Origin: Lachnospiraceae bacterium OM04-12BH
Lineage (GTDB): Bacteria > Bacillota > Clostridia > Lachnospirales > Lachnospiraceae
Length of the DNA: 64,000 bases
NCBI GenBank assembly: GCA_003490145.1
Contig: QULQ01000010.1
Coordinates: 55,088 to 119,087, forward strand
Direction: 5' to 3'
The notes below the pieces were generated by a model. The model saw only the letters and a program-made list of their open reading frames with translations, ran no database searches and was not told the DNA's origin. The position numbers and the translations under genes are program-made. Below are positions 60,814 to 64,000 of the stretch, piece after piece (position 1 is the stretch's first letter; the number at the start of each line of letters is the position of its first letter).

Positions 60814-61791
60814 CTATTTATTTTGATAATTGATTCGTTCCCCTTGAATTACTGGATAACAAATCAATTTATTACTTTCCAGATCCTCTGCATGCATATC
60901 TACCGCACTGATCTGATGATTTTCATAAGTATTATAATAATAGATACCTTTAATAACATTACAACAAGATGTATACAATGTGATTTCATATTTTCCATCA
61001 GTCACTTCGCAACATCCACGTTGCTGATCCACAGATCCAAGAATGTGAAAGAACTGACTAACACTTTCTTCCTCAGATTCACCTGAAATTGCATTTACCT
61101 TTGTAAAAGCCACACGCACAAAACGAGAAGAAGATGAAAGATCTCCCGGAAGACCTAAACCTCCCATACCTCTACTATATGCATTAAGAGCCAAATTTCC
61201 TCCAAAAGTGTTTTTGGGTTGCTTTGGGGATAAATACATATAATTATTTAATTGAAACATCTGCTGTGGAAATGGCGGATTATTCGTAAGCACTCCTACA
61301 GGATTATCGTAAATATGTAGACCATCTGACATAGACTCTACAGTAATTGATTCATTTTCATCAGCGATAATCCAATGTAATTGTGCTAATGGCAATTGCT
61401 CGCTGAAAGGAGTATTAACAATATTAATTCGATTAAGAAGCCTACGAACTTCTGCTAAAGAAGCACACTTACTTAAAATCCATGGAATAAATTCAAACTG
61501 TGCAATATTTTCCACATCTGGTTGAACCTCGGAATAAACAGCATTTCCGACAAAATTCAGACCTGCCATTGCCACTCCTTTTTCATTCATCGCATCATAA
61601 TATAAAGGATAATCCTCTGCAACATGAGCCATTCCAATAATTGCATAATGATTTTTCATATCGCCAACATGACGGAAATGGAATGAATAGTTACGTGGTG
61701 TAATTACTATCTGATCACCGTAAGAGAATTCATAATCGAGGGTTCGCCCAAAGTAAAAATCTTTTGTCTTATAGGTTGCTGCTGTACACAT
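60814..61791 (-). CDS. bsh: Conjugated bile salt hydrolase (choloylglycine hydrolase family)
   Basis: 325 aa N-terminal nucleophile hydrolase. The nucleophile Cys2 is exposed after removal of Met1 (MCTAATYKTKDFYFGRTLDY). Other active-site positions match the family: Arg16, Asp19, Asn79 (AGLNF), Asn170/171 (LTNNP) and Arg223 (SSRFVRVAF). It splits the glycine or taurine amide of conjugated bile acids in the cytoplasm. AGGAGG precedes the ATG. First gene of an operon with cardiolipin synthase on a probable mobile island. A penicillin V acylase is the main alternative in this family. Confidence 0.9.
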   Translation of the reverse strand: MCTAATYKTKDFYFGRTLDYEFSYGDQIVITPRNYSFHFRHVGDMKNHYAIIGMAHVAEDYPLYYDAMNEKGVAMAGLNFVGNAVYSEVQPDVENIAQFEFIPWILSKCASLAEVRRLLNRINIVNTPFSEQLPLAQLHWIIADENESITVESMSDGLHIYDNPVGVLTNNPPFPQQMFQLNNYMYLSPKQPKNTFGGNLALNAYSRGMGGLGLPGDLSSSSRFVRVAFTKVNAISGESEEESVSQFFHILGSVDQQRGCCEVTDGKYEITLYTSCCNVIKGIYYYNTYENHQISAVDMHAEDLESNKLICYPVIQGERINYQNK

Positions 61792-61842
61792 GATTGTTTA
61801 TCCTCCTAAATAATATGAACTATATCAATAAGTTTTTTGTTG

Positions 61843-61870
61843 AACAATAGTATAGCACAATTCTATTGTT
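61843..61870. promoter_or_regulatory. Operator-like inverted repeat in the bsh promoter
   Basis: AACAATAG, 12 bases, CTATTGTT. A minus-strand -10 (TATACT, 61849-61854) lies within it, with TTGAAA at 61874-61879 as a distant -35 (19-base gap). A repressor bound here would block bsh. The remaining gene-free part to 62097 shows nothing else. Confidence 0.55.
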
Positions 61871-62097
61871 TTGTTTCAAATTCACATATAATCATACTTT
61901 CAAGGACTACATTATTTTCTGGGTATATTCCAGTATTTTTAATATAAAATTGACCTAACACTACATACAAAAGGTATTTACCTTAATTATAACTTTAAAT
62001 ATATCTTATGTACATTATTTTCCATTACAAAAAGTCCACCCACATCTGGATTTCTCCTAATGCCAGTAGACTCTGTTCTATTTCCATTATTATATTT

Positions 62098-62335
62098 TTA
62101 TTCAGCTTTCAAGCTCTTCGCCAGACTCGTCAGCAACGCCGCCATCTCCGGATTTCCCAGAACCTTCATCAAAAGGTCCGCATCCACACCTTCCGGAACA
62201 GCTACCGTGTTTGCTGTCTGGCCATCTACTGCACCCTTCATCTGCGGATTGAGATTTTCCCTGTTATAAAACGCATCCTCCATTCTCTGTGCATTCTTTC
62301 GCCTGTCCTCGTCAATGATATACAATCTATTATGA
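62098..62335 (-). pseudogene. C-terminal fragment of an unrecognised protein fused to truncated parA
   Basis: 79 codons entered from the break: LYIIDEDRRKNAQRMEDAFY, NRENLNPQMKGAVDGQTANT, ending MAALLTSLAKSLKAE and stop. I do not recognise the parent. An ATG at 62325 lies within but has no RBS. Confidence 0.5.
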
Positions 62336-62714
62336 TAAAATCATAAAATTCCCTTAATCTCTCGACAAGTGACCTCATAATCAGTTCCCTGCTCATTGCA
62401 TTTACCAACGATACCTCAATCGCTGATAGTTCTATATTGGCTGGTATCAGATCCACACCTTCCTTATGATGAAGGATTGTTTTTTCCATGTTCAGTTTTT
62501 CATCATTCACAATATTTAGCATCAGCGTTGCAAGAGAATACTCCATTTCATCCGGTTCCTCATACCCTAAACTAATTGTGAGACTGCCCTGCGGATCTGC
62601 ATCTATCAGAAGAACCTTTTTCCCTTCCTGTGCCAGTCCGATTCCTAAATTCACGCACGATACCGTCTTTCCAACTCCACCTTTTTGATTTGATACTGCT
62701 ATGACCTTACACAT
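62336..62714 (-). pseudogene. parA: ParA-type partition ATPase, truncated
   Basis: The N-terminal half is intact: Walker-type MCKVIAVSNQKGGVGKTVSC, LLIDADPQGSLTISLGY and FYDFIIIDC, about 125 of the usual 255 residues. It then runs out of frame into the fragment at 62098-62335 (reading ends at 62238). The ATP-binding residues are present but the second half of the fold is gone. Confidence 0.85.
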
Positions 62715-62731
62715 ATTCTGTCCTCCTGTTC

Positions 62732-63594
62732 TTAAATCCAGTTACTGTTTCTCCATGATTTCAGTATTTCTAATATCTCTCTTCTCATCTGTTCTGATGT
62801 ATAAGTTGATGGGAAGAAACGGTATAACTGCTCATTTTTAAATATCACTCTGTCAGTTTCCTTCTGCTTAACCTCTCCAAGAATCCCTTCTATTTCTGCT
62901 TCTGTCAACTTTCCGGATTCACTCAGTTTTTTCATCCGGATAGCTTGTGAAAGTGATGGCGTGCATTGGGTAGAATCCATTGCATTCATTATTTCCTGCT
63001 GTTCTTTCTTTTTTAAGTAGGACAACTGTACTGCTGGGGTAAATCCCATTGTTCCATCATCCACTTTATCCAACAATGCCGGTATCAATTCTGTTATTTT
63101 GATATAACGCTGCACCTGCTTCGCACTGTCACCACAAAGTTCTCCGATTATGTCAATACTCCTCTTTCCTGTATTGTGGTCAACTTGACTACAATTCTTT
63201 CTGCCTGCCTTTTTTTGATGGCATCATATTTCATCTTATAGGCATAGGCCTTTTCACTTGGTGTAATCTGCTCTCTCTGCAAATTGGAATCGACCATGAT
63301 CACTACTGCTTCATCATCCTGCAACATACGAATGATTACCGGGATTTTCTTATATCCCAGCTTCTCAGCCGCATATTTTCTTCTGTGTCCAGAAATAATT
63401 TCGTAGTAGCCTTCAATTTTTGGACGAACAATCAATGGATTCAGTACACCATACTTTTTTATGCTGTCCTGAAGCTCAATCATCTGACTGTCTCCGATCA
63501 CTTTAAATGGATGATTTGGAAATGCTCTTAACCGTTCCATTTCAATCTCAACAACTTTTTCATCCGGATCTCTTACATCTGTTTTTTGATCCAT
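62732..63594 (-). pseudogene. parB: ParB/Spo0J-type protein broken by a one-base deletion
   Basis: N-terminal part 63594 to about 63215: VVEIEMERLRAFPNHPFKV, the ParB-N motif SGHRRKYAAEKLGY and MVDSNLQREQITPSEKAYAY. The frame then shifts within a run of seven As (63210-63216). The next frame continues GKRSIDIIGELCGDSAKQVQ and RYIKITELIPALLDK to 62732. One added A restores a single protein of about 287 aa. Probably paired with parA. Confidence 0.85.
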
Positions 63595-63624
63595 AAGCTA
63601 TCCTCCTCCAAAATATCTGTAACG

Positions 63625-63669
63625 AAAAAAATCCGCCCAGAATAGATTCTTAATCTAATCTGGGCGGAT
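63625..63669 (-). terminator. Terminator of right island end module
   Basis: ATCCGCCCAGA and TCTGGGCGGAT enclose a second helix TAGATT/AATCTA; seven Us follow on the minus strand. Lies just upstream of parB, so it ends transcription arriving from beyond the right repeat. Confidence 0.85.
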
Positions 63670-63839
63670 AGATCCGTCAGGCCTGTTTTGTTCAGGCAAG
63701 AAAACCATATTTACATTCATTGACACCCCAATCCTTATCCTACGCTGTAGTTATCGCCGTTCGGTGCCAGGATTGAATTATTGCATTGGTGCCCGTTAAG
63801 AAATTTCGGTGCTCGATATCTGCGTTTAAGTATTCTCTT

Positions 63840-63956
63840 GGTGCTCACGAGCACCGGAAAAAAGAAAAAGCAGCAATGAGCTTTTACGATCATTGCTGCA
63901 AAAAATGCACGTTCCCAGCGGGAATCGAACCCACAACTAGTGCTTAGGAGTTCAAG
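63840..63956 (-). repeat. Right island end module with 46-bp tRNA-like direct repeat
   Basis: Same order as at 53940: hairpin GGTGCTCACGAGCACC (63840-63855), stem GCAGCAATGA / TCATTGCTGC (63870-63899), then the 46-bp repeat at 63911-63956, identical to 54009-54054. Flanks differ in sequence but keep the folds, so the two ends are related rather than recent copies. The gap 63670-63839 has no gene. Confidence 0.85.
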
Positions 63957-64000
63957 TCACTACAGAAAATCTATGTTTTTCTTGGTCAACATAAGTCAAG

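Larger units (their letters stand above)
54009..63956. mobile_element. Putative integrated island bounded by 46-bp direct repeats
   Basis: About 9.9 kb between two identical tRNA-derived repeats. Contents from left: excisionase-like gene, FUSC exporter, histidine kinase, response regulator, PLD-family enzyme, cardiolipin synthase, bile salt hydrolase, then decayed parA and parB. No integrase gene is inside the window; the right repeat is 44 bases from the edge, so it may lie just beyond. The broken partition genes suggest an immobile or helper-dependent element. Confidence 0.65.

Noticed and set aside
60814..61791. Penicillin V acylase as the primary call
   Set aside because: Same family and fold, but the active-site set (Asn in LTNNP, SSRFVR) and the neighbours fit a bile salt hydrolase better; kept as the alternative.

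Overview
The window looks like a chromosomal segment of a gut Lachnospiraceae (Clostridia, Blautia-like). This rests on gene content: several sugar-degradation loci with AraC/LacI regulators, Gram-positive lipoproteins, strong AGGAGG-type ribosome binding sites, a Firmicute-type LexA box, a GlcNAc PTS and a bile salt hydrolase. The genus cannot be proved from this sequence alone.

Layout. 1-7.3 kb: a sugar ABC transporter (solute-binding lipoprotein and two permeases, the last cut by the window edge), divergent from a two-component system, then a hybrid sensor kinase broken by an internal deletion. 7.4-27.5 kb: a plant-glycan region with an esterase, a GH31 alpha-xylosidase, two GH3 beta-glucosidases each divergent from a related AraC regulator, a HAD phosphatase, a GPH sugar transporter, a MATE pump and a LacI-MFS pair. 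A HipA-like kinase with its HTH partner and a nitroreductase sit inside it. 27.7-38.6 kb: accessory and partly decayed DNA. It holds a membrane alpha/beta hydrolase behind LacI-type operators, a PlsC-type acyltransferase, a PhzF protein lacking its catalytic segment, fragments of dxs, a thioesterase, an MFS carrier and a phosphoesterase, a large lipoprotein, and a SOS-controlled Y-family polymerase with a YolD-like partner. 38.7-45.6 kb: a small protein, two HD-GYP proteins and a chemoreceptor. 45.7-51.6 kb: a complete GlcNAc operon, ptsH-ptsI-nagB-nagA-EIIA-nagE. 51.9-53.7 kb: an AAA/DUF4143 ATPase and a frameshifted relative.

54.0-64.0 kb is a probable integrated island. It is bounded by two identical 46-bp direct repeats that match the 3' half of a tRNA (CCU-type anticodon loop). 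At one end is an excisionase-like protein, at the other decayed parA/parB. The cargo reads as a bile/membrane-stress cassette: bile salt hydrolase followed by cardiolipin synthase, then a second phospholipase-D-family enzyme, a response regulator, a short-loop membrane histidine kinase and a FUSC-type exporter.

Three dispersed copies (about 17.4, 29.7 and 43.4 kb) of a compact module each hold a 29-31 aa hydrophobic holin-like toxin, a predicted antisense RNA on the opposite strand, promoters for both, and imperfect inverted repeats. Those repeats would let the toxin mRNA fold its 5' leader onto its 3' end. The modules look like a type I toxin-antitoxin family. Together with the bile island they are the most interesting content here.
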